From Bacillota bacterium (GTDB lineage Bacteria; Bacillota; Clostridia; Lachnospirales; Lachnospiraceae), in NCBI GenBank assembly GCA_023415635.1, contig JAEZJV010000082.1, positions 1 through 64,000 of the forward strand: 64,000 nucleotides of DNA. The letters are read 5' to 3'. The first letter of the stretch is position 1. Each line of letters starts with the position of its first letter. A model generated the notes under the pieces. It was not told the DNA's origin, ran no database searches, and saw only the letters and a program-made list of their open reading frames with translations. The position numbers were made by a program, and so were the translations under genes. This document shows, in pieces, positions 8,541-17,682 of the stretch.

Positions 8541-10142
8541 ATGCTTAAGGTTTTAATTGTTGACGATGAAATAAGAGTATGCAGACTGATTCAATATCTA
8601 ATCGATTGGAATTCACTTGGTCTAGAAGTTTTGGGGTATGTTAACGACGGTTTATCCGCATTTCAGATAATCAAGGATCAGAACCCGGATATTATAATTA
8701 CTGATATTAGAATGCCTGAATTTGGGGGGCTTGAATTAATTGAGCAGGCAAGAAATATCGAAAGTAAAGCTCACTTTATCATTATTAGCGGATATAGTGA
8801 TTTTTCTTATGCCCAAACCGCCATTAAGTATGGTGTTGACGATTATTTGCTTAAACCTATCAAGAAAAAAGAATTGGTTGGCACCTTAGAGAAGATAATT
8901 GCAGCCCTACAGGAAGAACAAAAAAACATAGATCAAACAGAAAATATGAGAGTGCAGCTTAATCAGAGTGTATATAAGGTAAAGAATAAGCTACTTCATG
9001 ATATTATGGAGAATGAAGCTGCCTTTGATTTTTCTTTGGAGCAGATTAACAAGACCTATTACAGTCGTTTTTCAGAAGGCTCCCTACAAATAGTTGGAAT
9101 TCAAATAATGCATTCCAATAATATAAATCCACAGACCTTAAATTTTCTAAATACCAAGCTTCAAGATATTGTCCTCGAAGTTTTATCAGCCTATGATGAA
9201 GTCACTTTTACGTTCAGTCATGGTGTTCTATATTGCTTGATTAATGGGAAGCCCTCACTCTTCCAAACGCTAAATAATGATTTACTGAAAATACGTTGTA
9301 CAATACTTGGTTTCAAGGATATGTTTAGCGGTATCGGGCCAATAATCGCGTTAAGTGAAGTGATGCCTTCCCTAAAGCATATCCCCGATATGATGAGACA
9401 GGTTCAGGAAGCCTTGCTAAATAAATTGTTTTTAAATATGGATACTATCTTACTTTATTCGCCACGGCCTAAGGTTCAGCCCATTAGCACCATTATCAAC
9501 AGCAATTTTCGAAAAGAATTTCTTCTTTCCATCGAAACTTTAAAATATGACACCATAATCTCACTTTTAAAAGGCCTCTCCGACACACTGAAAAACACCC
9601 TCCCTATAGACGGATGTTTCGTTCATGATGTTTATAATGAAGTTATCTCTGTGTTTCTTTTTGGAGTGAAAAACTGTGGAATTCATTTTGATTATAATGA
9701 TTTTGAGGAAAAACTGCAGGACAGTTTCATGAGCTGCCGAAGTATTCATACAATCTTTGAACTTCTGCAAGATAGAATAGTAATGGCTCTGAAGAATTGG
9801 CAGACCGAAAAAGCTCTTGAGAATTCAAAGCCCATCCGCCAAGCAAAACAGTATATTAAGAGTAATTTCAAGGAGCCTTTATCGCTTGAAATTCTTGGTT
9901 CTCAGATTGGATTAAACCCTACCTACTTCTCCAGTGTTTTTAAGAAAGAAACTGGTTATAGCTTTATAGATTACCTCACAGAAGTGCGTATTCAGAATGC
10001 GAAAGAGCTTTTGGTTGATACAAATAAAAGTGTGAATGACATTGCCGAAATATCCGGCTTTAATGATCTCAAATACTTTAATAAAAAATTCAGAAAATAT
10101 ACCGGCTTAAGTCCATCGGAATACCGTAAACTATATTCCTAA
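8541..10142 (+). CDS. AraC-type response regulator (YesN-like)
   Basis: A 533-residue two-component transcription factor. Residues 1-125 form a receiver domain with the acidic pair near the N-terminus (IVDDE), the phospho-acceptor Asp in IITDIRMPEFGG, and the conserved Lys in LLKPIKK. A middle region of about 290 residues of no clear family follows. The last 100 residues are an AraC DNA-binding domain with two helix-turn-helix units (LSLEILGSQIGLNPTYFSS and SVNDIAEISGFNDLKYF). GGGAGG precedes the ATG. It is co-transcribed with the kinase 15 nt downstream and divergent from the GRE operon, which is the likely target. Confidence 0.9.
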   Translation: MLKVLIVDDEIRVCRLIQYLIDWNSLGLEVLGYVNDGLSAFQIIKDQNPDIIITDIRMPEFGGLELIEQARNIESKAHFIIISGYSDFSYAQTAIKYGVDDYLLKPIKKKELVGTLEKIIAALQEEQKNIDQTENMRVQLNQSVYKVKNKLLHDIMENEAAFDFSLEQINKTYYSRFSEGSLQIVGIQIMHSNNINPQTLNFLNTKLQDIVLEVLSAYDEVTFTFSHGVLYCLINGKPSLFQTLNNDLLKIRCTILGFKDMFSGIGPIIALSEVMPSLKHIPDMMRQVQEALLNKLFLNMDTILLYSPRPKVQPISTIINSNFRKEFLLSIETLKYDTIISLLKGLSDTLKNTLPIDGCFVHDVYNEVISVFLFGVKNCGIHFDYNDFEEKLQDSFMSCRSIHTIFELLQDRIVMALKNWQTEKALENSKPIRQAKQYIKSNFKEPLSLEILGSQIGLNPTYFSSVFKKETGYSFIDYLTEVRIQNAKELLVDTNKSVNDIAEISGFNDLKYFNKKFRKYTGLSPSEYRKLYS

Positions 10143-10157
10143 GAATGAGGTTATGAA

Positions 10158-11150
10158 ATGAAAAAAATATCACTTTTCACCAGAGCACTTATATTGCTGG
10201 CTATGATGACTATATTCAATGTTTTGTGGATTCTCAGGTTATGGAATAATGCCAATGACTACTATTATTATGTGATTTTTGGAGTAGCGATTAATCTATT
10301 GCTAGCACTTTTTTATTATGTTATGGTAATTATACCCTATGTTCAGTTTAACAAGCTAAACCGTCTGTTTCTGGAAGGAAAGATCTATGATGAATTATTT
10401 GAAGATAAAATCCGCTTAACGAAACAATCCACCCTTGTTATGAATAAATTCTATCAGCTCTTAAACAAACAGGATGCGATTAATCTATCCAAAAAGCAGG
10501 CTGAATACCTTGCCCTTCAAAATCAAATCAATCCACATTTTTTATATAATACTTTAGAAGCCATACGAGGTGATGCCATTTATGCCGGTGTAACAAGTAT
10601 TGCTGAGACGACCGAGGCTTTGTCCTCCTTTTTTCGTTATACGATTACAGAAGTAAATACCCTGGTTACTTTAGCGGATGAGCTGGAAAATGCTGAGAAT
10701 TATTTTAAAATACAACAGTATCGTTTTGACGATAAAATAAAAATGCTAATTCATTATCCCGATGGTGAAATGAATGGTCACTTATACCGACTGCCTAAGC
10801 TTACCCTTCAGCCAATTATAGAAAATGCCGTTTTTCACGGGTTGGAGGGTAAAACGAATGGCGGTTATATCACCATTCAAATCGAGACGACGAATAAAAG
10901 CCTGTTAATTCATATTTCAGACAATGGCCTGGGAATTCCTGAGGAGAAATTAAACAAACTCAATGAATCATTAGAGGAGGCCGCTATTCCTACAACCCAT
11001 GATGAGCTAAGAACAAAGGGTGGTATTGCTCTTCGTAATGTATCAAGGAGAATTAAGCTGCTATTCGGTGAGGATTACGGGATTCATATCTATAGTATTG
11101 TCGGATTAGGTACTGATGTGCACATTACTCTGCCGAAGATTATGAAATAA
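10158..11150 (+). CDS. Short YesM/LytS-type histidine kinase without an extracellular sensor domain
   Basis: A 330-residue membrane histidine kinase. Two membrane segments (about 10-30 and 37-60) are joined by only a few residues, so there is no extracytoplasmic sensing domain, in contrast to ordinary YesM kinases with a large dCache-like domain. The His_kinase box is intact (LQNQINPHFLYNTLEAI, phospho-acceptor His in NPHF). The ATPase domain follows with the N-box (PIIENAVFHG) and G-boxes (DNGLGIPEE, GIALRNVSRR). It lies between its response regulator and the pseudo-ABC protein. With no sensor of its own it probably reads a partner protein or the membrane; this is inference. Confidence 0.87.
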   Translation: MKKISLFTRALILLAMMTIFNVLWILRLWNNANDYYYYVIFGVAINLLLALFYYVMVIIPYVQFNKLNRLFLEGKIYDELFEDKIRLTKQSTLVMNKFYQLLNKQDAINLSKKQAEYLALQNQINPHFLYNTLEAIRGDAIYAGVTSIAETTEALSSFFRYTITEVNTLVTLADELENAENYFKIQQYRFDDKIKMLIHYPDGEMNGHLYRLPKLTLQPIIENAVFHGLEGKTNGGYITIQIETTNKSLLIHISDNGLGIPEEKLNKLNESLEEAAIPTTHDELRTKGGIALRNVSRRIKLLFGEDYGIHIYSIVGLGTDVHITLPKIMK

Positions 11151-11169
11151 GCACAGGAAGGTTTCAATT

Positions 11170-12582
11170 ATGAAGGATGAGCTCTTAAAAATAAATAACG
11201 GAACGCTGACACAACACGGTCATCGTCTGATAGAGAATATTAATTTGCAGGTATTTAAAGCTGAGGTACATAGTGTTGTCTTTAATAATACCGAAGTGAA
11301 GAACGCTCTAATTAAAATACTATGCGGAGAGGGTACTCTAAGCTATGGTAAAATCTATTTTGAAGAAGCATTAATAAGAGATAATGAAATTTATACCCTT
11401 CTTAAAAAAAATGTCGTATTGATTGATCAGACATCGCACTTGATACCTACCTTTAAATTATATGAGAATATCTTTTTTCCTAAATTCCACTTTTTTCACT
11501 TAAACCCAAGACATTATCAGAAGCTCGCCCGTGACTTATTTCAGCGTTTTAATATATCCATCCCCATTAACAAACCAGTGAAGATGCTGACAATTTATGA
11601 GAGTGTAATCATTGAACTTTTAAAGGCTTTTGCTTTAAATTATAAGCTTGTTATTCTATCCAATATCTTAAATATACTGAACCGTTATGAACTGAATTCT
11701 ATCTTTGAATTGATATCACGACTAAAAGAAAAAGGTATGTCATTTCTTGTCATAGCAGATTACGAAGACATAAGACTTAAATTTAGTGACCGATTGACTG
11801 CCATAAAAGGCGGACGAACTGTTATTACCTATGATTCGAAAGCGCTCAGTAAGGAAAAGCTATACCGTATTTTTGATATTAAGCTCGATAGTACTGAATT
11901 TTCACAGATTTATAATAAAGAGTCTGACACGGTGGTTCTATCTTTTCAAAATGTTAGTGCCGCGATATTAAAATCAATCAGCTTCGATATCCATAAGGGT
12001 GAAATTCTCCGAGTTCTTTATACGGATGAAAGCTATGCAAATTATTTGATTTCCATTTTAAGGGGGGAATCTGTAAAAGACTCAGGAAATATATTTTTTT
12101 GCAACAAATTATATATACCCTCTCTGAATCATTTAAACAAAAAAAATGAAATATGTTTTATTGAAGAGAACTCTGTAGGGAATATGTTGTTTAAAAATCT
12201 TAATGTAATTGAAAACCTTAGTTACCCCATATGCAATAAGTTCAGCGGGTTTTGGCTGAAAAGAAGGTATCGTAAGAGTATAAAGCTAAAAATTGGTCCT
12301 ATTATCAATCCTAATATGTTTAAACGATCCATCAGCGAATTGCCACAGGATGATCTTCAGAAAATTGTATACTGTAAATTTTTACTATATAATCCTAAGC
12401 TTGTAGTTTGCATCAAGCCCTTTTCCGTTGTAGATGCAAAAAACAGAATAACAGAGAAAATGATCTCAATGCTTGCGGAGAATGGAATTTCCATTCTAAT
12501 AATTACCTCCGGATGGCCTTCACTAAGTTCTATCCATGGAAAAATCCTATATCTTTCGGACGGTACTCTAAGCGAGAAATAG
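11170..12582 (+). CDS. Catalytically dead tandem ABC protein (RbsA-like pseudo-ATPase), probable signalling partner
   Basis: A 470-residue protein with the layout of RbsA-type double ATPases but no surviving nucleotide motif. Where NBD1 should have Walker A it reads VVFNNTEVKN (36-45). The signature position reads LTIYESVI and the Walker B position LVILSNILNIL. In NBD2 the corresponding stretches are VLYTDESYAN, ISELPQDDLQK and LVVCIKPFSVVD, so both the Asp and the catalytic Glu are gone. Flanking secondary structure (KALLNYKLVIL-like strand, ILIIT strand, final ...KILYLSDG turn) still follows RbsA. AGGAAGG precedes the ATG and the frame is uninterrupted, so it is a maintained protein, not a decaying pseudogene. 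Co-transcription with a sensorless kinase suggests it docks on the importer permease or the kinase. Confidence 0.75.
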   Translation: MKDELLKINNGTLTQHGHRLIENINLQVFKAEVHSVVFNNTEVKNALIKILCGEGTLSYGKIYFEEALIRDNEIYTLLKKNVVLIDQTSHLIPTFKLYENIFFPKFHFFHLNPRHYQKLARDLFQRFNISIPINKPVKMLTIYESVIIELLKAFALNYKLVILSNILNILNRYELNSIFELISRLKEKGMSFLVIADYEDIRLKFSDRLTAIKGGRTVITYDSKALSKEKLYRIFDIKLDSTEFSQIYNKESDTVVLSFQNVSAAILKSISFDIHKGEILRVLYTDESYANYLISILRGESVKDSGNIFFCNKLYIPSLNHLNKKNEICFIEENSVGNMLFKNLNVIENLSYPICNKFSGFWLKRRYRKSIKLKIGPIINPNMFKRSISELPQDDLQKIVYCKFLLYNPKLVVCIKPFSVVDAKNRITEKMISMLAENGISILIITSGWPSLSSIHGKILYLSDGTLSEK

Positions 12583-12591
12583 AAGGCCCTT

Positions 12592-13671
12592 CTATGATAT
12601 TGCACGTCCTGCCACCTTAATACTCACCGCTTGCGAAATTACAGCTATTAATACCCCGCTTACTACGAATACCATTCTTTTTATCAGCAGGATATCGTTA
12701 TAATAAAGTATTCTGCCCTCTACACTGCCTATAGAGTCTTTAAGCTGCTTCCACTGATTACCCCAGAAATCAAAGTCGGACCAGAGTGTGGGAAGCATTG
12801 AGCTTGCATAATAAAAATGTACATTTGTTATTCTGATTAAGAGGGCACTTAATAGGATAATTCCAACCCACCCACTCACGAATAGCACCCGCGAGGCTTT
12901 CAGTTTATTAACCCTGCGAGCCAGATATAAGAGGAGTAGTATCGCACTAAACCATAGGGGTAAATGGATAAGAAGGTATGAAAGCTTCTGATACATATAG
13001 CCATCAATAGATGCTGTAGGGGTACCAAGACTATTGCCATGAACGAAGTTCTCAGCCAAATACCTTGCGTTTTCGGTATCAGAAAAGACAAGCTCCATAC
13101 AACTGTATTGGATCCCCTCTTTCTTCAAAACCTCCTGCTTTTCTTCCTGAACAATCATAATACTGCTGCCTATCCCCTGTAATATCCCACTTACGGCATA
13201 ATCCTTATTATTCAGGCTTATGGTAAGTCCTACTGCATTTTCTGAATGAAACAGCTTATACGCCGTCTTTCGATCAATAACACAGCCAAAACAATCCTCC
13301 TTGGACAGATAACTGCCATATAACATAGAATTGGGATATACCTTTGCCATATCTCCGGCTACTGTGATTAATCCAACCTTAACCGATGTATTTCTTTGTT
13401 CATTGGTAATTTGAATATCCTCAGCTCTTTGCCATAAAGTCACTTCCGGTATATTATGATCTTCCTTTGAGATCATATCCAGAATAATATGATCTATCTC
13501 CTGTGCGGTTAAGATAGGCTCTTTATATCTTATACTGACGGCTCCATGATAGTCCGATATGTATGCTTGATTAATGATGGCTGCAATCCAGCAAATAATA
13601 CCAGACACCAGAATGATAAGCTTCCATATTAATTTCTTGTTAATCATATGAAATGTAAACTTACGTTTCAT
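12592..13671 (-). CDS. MacB/FtsX-like membrane protein with extracytoplasmic domain
   Basis: A 359-residue protein with one N-terminal membrane segment (about 14-36), an external domain of some 190 residues and three C-terminal segments. This is the topology of MacB/FtsX-type permeases. Stretches such as GLTISLNNKDYAVSGILQGIG and GSYLSKEDCFGCVIDRKTAYKLF match the style of the MacB periplasmic core domain (a new location is asserted, then a stored element). It is the last gene of the operon, 15 nt after the membrane-fusion protein. MacB partners with membrane-fusion proteins, which supports the assignment; no ATPase gene is adjacent. Its stop codon and that of the convergent gene at 12582 sit in one short palindrome. 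Confidence 0.6.
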   Translation of the reverse strand: MKRKFTFHMINKKLIWKLIILVSGIICWIAAIINQAYISDYHGAVSIRYKEPILTAQEIDHIILDMISKEDHNIPEVTLWQRAEDIQITNEQRNTSVKVGLITVAGDMAKVYPNSMLYGSYLSKEDCFGCVIDRKTAYKLFHSENAVGLTISLNNKDYAVSGILQGIGSSIMIVQEEKQEVLKKEGIQYSCMELVFSDTENARYLAENFVHGNSLGTPTASIDGYMYQKLSYLLIHLPLWFSAILLLLYLARRVNKLKASRVLFVSGWVGIILLSALLIRITNVHFYYASSMLPTLWSDFDFWGNQWKQLKDSIGSVEGRILYYNDILLIKRMVFVVSGVLIAVISQAVSIKVAGRAIS

Positions 13672-13686
13672 TGTATGCTCCCCGGA

Positions 13687-15903
13687 TTAATAATTTATTC
13701 GAATCCTATCTCCTGCATAGATAATTTTATTACTGTCAGTTATAACCTGGCTTTTCGATGATATTGCTCCATCTACAGCCACTGTCCTTCTGCCCTTGTC
13801 TAATATCATAATATCTATACGCTCTGCAATTAGCTGCGTTCCAAGTATATCCTCCTGCTCTCTTGTGATCAAAACATAATTGCCGTAATTATCCTCACGA
13901 AGAGCCTGTATCGGAATACACAGGTCAAATTGCTCGGACTGAGTTTCTATTCTAAACCCTGCCTTTTCACCTAATCCATATTCATCTTCCGGCATCCTTG
14001 CCGTCATTTCAGACCTTCCGTTATCACTTATAGTAATATTCTCAATTTCTACTTCAATCTTCGTCCTTTTACCTTCCAGGCTAATGATTGCTGTGACCCC
14101 TTCTGCTAGGCTGGCTGCATCTTCTCGATCAAACTCGGCTCTAAATTCATAATTCCCAAAGCCCAGCCTTATCATCTCATCTCCTGTAGTCCTTCTACCT
14201 GCCTCCACCCCCACGAAGGTAACGATACCTTTATCAGAAGCTCTCACCTCTCCGGAGGCATCCATAAGTTTCCTTACCTCCTCCAGCTCTTGCTTTTTTA
14301 CCTCCAAATCAATCATATGGCTTTGTACCACTAACTCAGAGATTTCTTTGTTGTTCTGATCACCGGGTGCAGCTTCCCCCAAATTGTTCCTTTCCACCGT
14401 TTGCTCTGCTATCCTGACCGCTTCCTGAGCAGCTTCTACTTCTTGCTTTCTACCCTCCAGCGCCTCCTCATAATCATAGGTTCCATCCTCAATGCTTTTG
14501 ACAACCTTCTTAAGCTCTGTTTTTTCTTCCTGTAGATTATTTCTTGCCCGTTCAAATTCTCTTTCTAATACTTCAAGATCCTCCTCAGCCCTCGTTAGTG
14601 CCAGCTTCTTTTTTTGAACCTCCTGCTCTATCTCCTTTTGCTTATCACCATAGACAAAATCATATATTTTTTTCAGCAGTGCTTCAGAGTCAACTCCAGC
14701 TACAATTGCTGTGCTAAATTCGAGAAGATAGTCTCTTAATCGCTTATCGTTCTTTCGAAGTCTTCTGAGCTCACCACTTTCAGCCTGATAAGTATTTTCC
14801 ATAATATTAACCTGCCGTTCATACTCCTCAAGATAAGCGAGATAAGTATTTAGAGTGCTATTATACTTATCCTCCAGTACCTTTTTATTTTGCTCGGAAT
14901 TGACCGTAGGATCGGTACTGTTTAGGAGCTTTTGCAGCTCCTCCCGGCATTTGAATAAATACTCTTCATAATATTCGATATTAATCTGTATGTTCCGCAG
15001 ATTTTGCCCTTCTCCCATTACTGTCAATGCTTTCGCATATATCTCATCCTTATGCTCCTCATAGGCTTCTGCACTGCCATAAAAGGCTTCAAATATATCC
15101 TCTTCTGCCAAATATGTCGCTAACTTGTCTTTACTTAAGACTGCGTCTTTATAATTATCAATAAATTGCTTGATTTTGGATTTTATCTCACCTGACTGTT
15201 CTAAAGCAGTTTTGGCATCCTCCACTACCCTTTCGTACTGCATGCGTTGCTTTGCCTGAGAATTGAGTAAGGTAGCATAGTTCTTTATAGCGGTTTCATA
15301 CTCCTTATTTTTATTCTCAAGGAGCTTTTCCTTTGTTGTAATCTTACTGTCCTCGTATTCCTTCATTGCCTCCGCAAGCTTACTATTCGCTGCCTCCAGA
15401 TTCTCCATGGCTTGCTTTAAGGATAATTTGGCAGACTGAGAAGAATTACCGGAGGATTGCTGTCTTAAGCGCTCCCCGGCTATTAAAAGCTCGATCTTCT
15501 TGATTTCATTGTCTATAGAAGTATATTTATCCTGTAAATCTTTCCTGTTATAAGCATATAAAACCGTACCGACATCTACCTCTTCCCCAGCCTTTACATA
15601 TACATCCTCGATACGATATCCGGATAATGCCATAAGGTGCTTCTCTGCCTCTGGTACAATCTCACCCGTGCCTGACATAGAGTATACCAATCTATCCCTT
15701 TGCGGATTGCTAACTGTTACCTTAGCTACCGTAATGGAGGATACCGCCCTGGATACAATGGTAAAGACAAGCATGGTGGCAAAGAAAAGAAGCAGCAATT
15801 TGCCTGCTCCTTGGGAGGCGGTAAATTTCTCTTTACTTCTGTTTTGTGATAAGGCCTTTTCATATTCATTCATTATCATAGCTATTATTCTTTTCATATT
15901 CAT
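13687..15903 (-). CDS. Membrane-fusion (HlyD/MacA-type) protein with long coiled coil
   Basis: A protein of about 738 residues. A cytoplasmic N-terminal stretch and one membrane segment (about 38-58) are followed by a short beta domain with the biotinyl/lipoyl-like start (SGTGEIVPEAEKHLMALSG, VYVKAGEEVDVGTVLYAY). A very long Glu/Lys/Leu-rich coiled coil occupies about 130-540. The second half-lipoyl and beta-barrel segments close the protein (ASDKGIVTFVGVEAGRRTTG, then VEIENITISDNGRSEMTARM). This is the architecture of adaptors for efflux or export pumps; in Gram-positives it spans the wall zone. The GTG at 15906 is possible, but the ATG at 15903 has AAAGGG at better spacing. It lies between importer permeases and the MacB-like gene, an unusual mix. 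Confidence 0.8.
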   Translation of the reverse strand: MNMKRIIAMIMNEYEKALSQNRSKEKFTASQGAGKLLLLFFATMLVFTIVSRAVSSITVAKVTVSNPQRDRLVYSMSGTGEIVPEAEKHLMALSGYRIEDVYVKAGEEVDVGTVLYAYNRKDLQDKYTSIDNEIKKIELLIAGERLRQQSSGNSSQSAKLSLKQAMENLEAANSKLAEAMKEYEDSKITTKEKLLENKNKEYETAIKNYATLLNSQAKQRMQYERVVEDAKTALEQSGEIKSKIKQFIDNYKDAVLSKDKLATYLAEEDIFEAFYGSAEAYEEHKDEIYAKALTVMGEGQNLRNIQINIEYYEEYLFKCREELQKLLNSTDPTVNSEQNKKVLEDKYNSTLNTYLAYLEEYERQVNIMENTYQAESGELRRLRKNDKRLRDYLLEFSTAIVAGVDSEALLKKIYDFVYGDKQKEIEQEVQKKKLALTRAEEDLEVLEREFERARNNLQEEKTELKKVVKSIEDGTYDYEEALEGRKQEVEAAQEAVRIAEQTVERNNLGEAAPGDQNNKEISELVVQSHMIDLEVKKQELEEVRKLMDASGEVRASDKGIVTFVGVEAGRRTTGDEMIRLGFGNYEFRAEFDREDAASLAEGVTAIISLEGKRTKIEVEIENITISDNGRSEMTARMPEDEYGLGEKAGFRIETQSEQFDLCIPIQALREDNYGNYVLITREQEDILGTQLIAERIDIMILDKGRRTVAVDGAISSKSQVITDSNKIIYAGDRIRINY

Positions 15904-15916
15904 CACCTTAAGCCCT

Positions 15917-16774
15917 TTATTCTTTTATTCCGGACACCATAATTCCCTGCTCCAGATATTTCTGTCCATATAGAAATAGTAATAATGCCGGTAATAGCAT
16001 AATGACCGAACCAACCAGTGAGATACCGGCCTTTGCACTTGAAATATTAGGAAGATACAGGGTTAATGGCCATCGGCTTATAGTTTTTATATAATTAAGC
16101 GGCTGTTCGATTGCATTCCAAAGCTCTAAGAAACTTAGGACCATTGCTGATATGATCCCGCTTCTCCCCATTGGAACTCCAATATTCCAAAACAGTCTCC
16201 ATTCACCTGCACCATCGATGCTTGCGGCTTCAAACAGAGATTTTGGAATAGCCAAAAAGAATTTCGTCATGATAAATACCGGAAAGGTGGAGAAGGTCGC
16301 CGGAATAATAATGGATAGATGGCTGTCCAATAAGTGAAACCGATCCAACACCAAATAGGTAGATACCATCGTTACCTGAAAGGGCATAATCATTAAGATA
16401 ATATACAAGGTTAAAATCGCTTTTTTTCCTTTAAAGTTAAATTTCGCAAAGCTCCAGGCTGCCGGAACTCCAATCAGAAGTTGTCCTAACAGAGATGAGA
16501 ACACTTGTGTACAGGAGTTCCAAAATACAACGAAAAACCTCGGTGTATCAAGCAAAAGCTCTACATAGGACTGCAGGGTTGGATAGTTCGGTAGCAATGG
16601 CCAGGATACCTCTCCTGAAGTATTATTTAGAACAGCCGAAAAATTCTCCGCAAATTCACCGGGACCCAGAAAGGAGCCGGTAATAACAAACCATAGCGGA
16701 AGGATAGTAACTAGTGATAGTATGAAAAGTGAAAGCATATTAATTTTTCTTTTTAAGCTTAAGAATATACTCAT
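15917..16774 (-). CDS. Carbohydrate ABC permease, MalG/CUT1 type
   Basis: A 285-residue inner-membrane permease with six predicted membrane segments. The EAA loop that contacts the ATPase is clear: EAASIDGAGEWRLFWNIGVP. It overlaps the MalF-type gene by 4 nt (ATGA), so translation is coupled. With the partner permease and the binding protein it forms a CUT1 importer for an oligosaccharide or similar ligand. No ATPase gene is in the operon; a shared MsmK/MalK-like ATPase elsewhere would be needed, as is common in Firmicutes. Confidence 0.9.
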   Translation of the reverse strand: MSIFLSLKRKINMLSLFILSLVTILPLWFVITGSFLGPGEFAENFSAVLNNTSGEVSWPLLPNYPTLQSYVELLLDTPRFFVVFWNSCTQVFSSLLGQLLIGVPAAWSFAKFNFKGKKAILTLYIILMIMPFQVTMVSTYLVLDRFHLLDSHLSIIIPATFSTFPVFIMTKFFLAIPKSLFEAASIDGAGEWRLFWNIGVPMGRSGIISAMVLSFLELWNAIEQPLNYIKTISRWPLTLYLPNISSAKAGISLVGSVIMLLPALLLFLYGQKYLEQGIMVSGIKE

Positions 16775-17616
16775 TCTTCTTCACCTATTTTTCTGTCTAA
16801 ACCCTGCAGCAGCAGGATAATAGCTACAATAACAAGCGCTACCATTACTGCGGCCGAACACATCTTTTGGATATCGAGCTTTGTAAACCAGTTATTAAAG
16901 AGATGCTGAAGCATGTATATACTATCATCTCTTGGATAGGTCCCGGCAATCAGATATGCCTCACGAAACACCTTAAAGGTATTTAGTAAGGACAGTACCG
17001 AAACAATAAAAACCGTCGGCAACAGCCCCGGTAAGGTAATATACCAGAATTTCTTCCATGCACCTGCTCCATCCACAGAGGCCGCCTCATACAAATTAAC
17101 CGATATCTGGTCAATTCCGGTAATCCAGAGTACCATGTCATATCCAAGATTCTTCCACAGATAGCTTATAACTAAGATGGGAAAAGCCTTTGTGCTTATC
17201 CAGTCAATTCCCTCGATACCTAGCCTTGAAAGCAGGTCATTCAAAAGCCCGTTCGGATGAAAGACTACTCTCCATAGGAATACTACGCTTGCCACCGGAA
17301 TGGCCATGGGGATGAGAAAGGCGGTCTTAAAGAAGCTTCTGTATTTCTTAAGACTGCTTATTATTAGCGATATAATCAAGGATAGCAGCAATAATATAGG
17401 AACACATACCATGGTAAATTTTACGGTATTGCCCACTGCCAATTGAAATGCTTTATTTTGTAAGACGCTTATGTAATTATCCACTCCTACAAATCTACCA
17501 CTCATGGCTTCAAAGAAGGATCTTCTGATTGCATCTCCAAATGGTACTAATACAAACAGAATCACCCCTAGGAAGCTTGGCGCTAAAAAAGCCCTTGCTT
17601 TAATACTTTTCTTCAT
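16771..17616 (-). CDS. Carbohydrate ABC permease, MalF/CUT1 type
   Basis: A 281-residue permease with six membrane segments and the EAA motif EAASVDGAGAWKKFWYITLP. The N-terminus begins KKSIKARAFLAPSFLGVILF, typical of UgpA/LacF-like permeases lacking the extra MalF domain. It follows the binding-protein gene by 66 nt and is translationally coupled to the MalG-type gene through a 4-nt overlap. AGGAAGG precedes the start. Confidence 0.9.
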   Translation of the reverse strand: MKKSIKARAFLAPSFLGVILFVLVPFGDAIRRSFFEAMSGRFVGVDNYISVLQNKAFQLAVGNTVKFTMVCVPILLLLSLIISLIISSLKKYRSFFKTAFLIPMAIPVASVVFLWRVVFHPNGLLNDLLSRLGIEGIDWISTKAFPILVISYLWKNLGYDMVLWITGIDQISVNLYEAASVDGAGAWKKFWYITLPGLLPTVFIVSVLSLLNTFKVFREAYLIAGTYPRDDSIYMLQHLFNNWFTKLDIQKMCSAAVMVALVIVAIILLLQGLDRKIGEEE

Positions 17617-17682
17617 TGTTCATCCTTCCTCAAGGAGTGAGCACCACTGTGCGAACTTCGTAGTTCATTCCGTGCGAGGATA

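Noticed and set aside
12580..12594. Short palindrome TAGAAGG-C-CCTTCTA as a terminator
   Set aside because: The central loop is one base, too tight for a hairpin, and no T-run follows.
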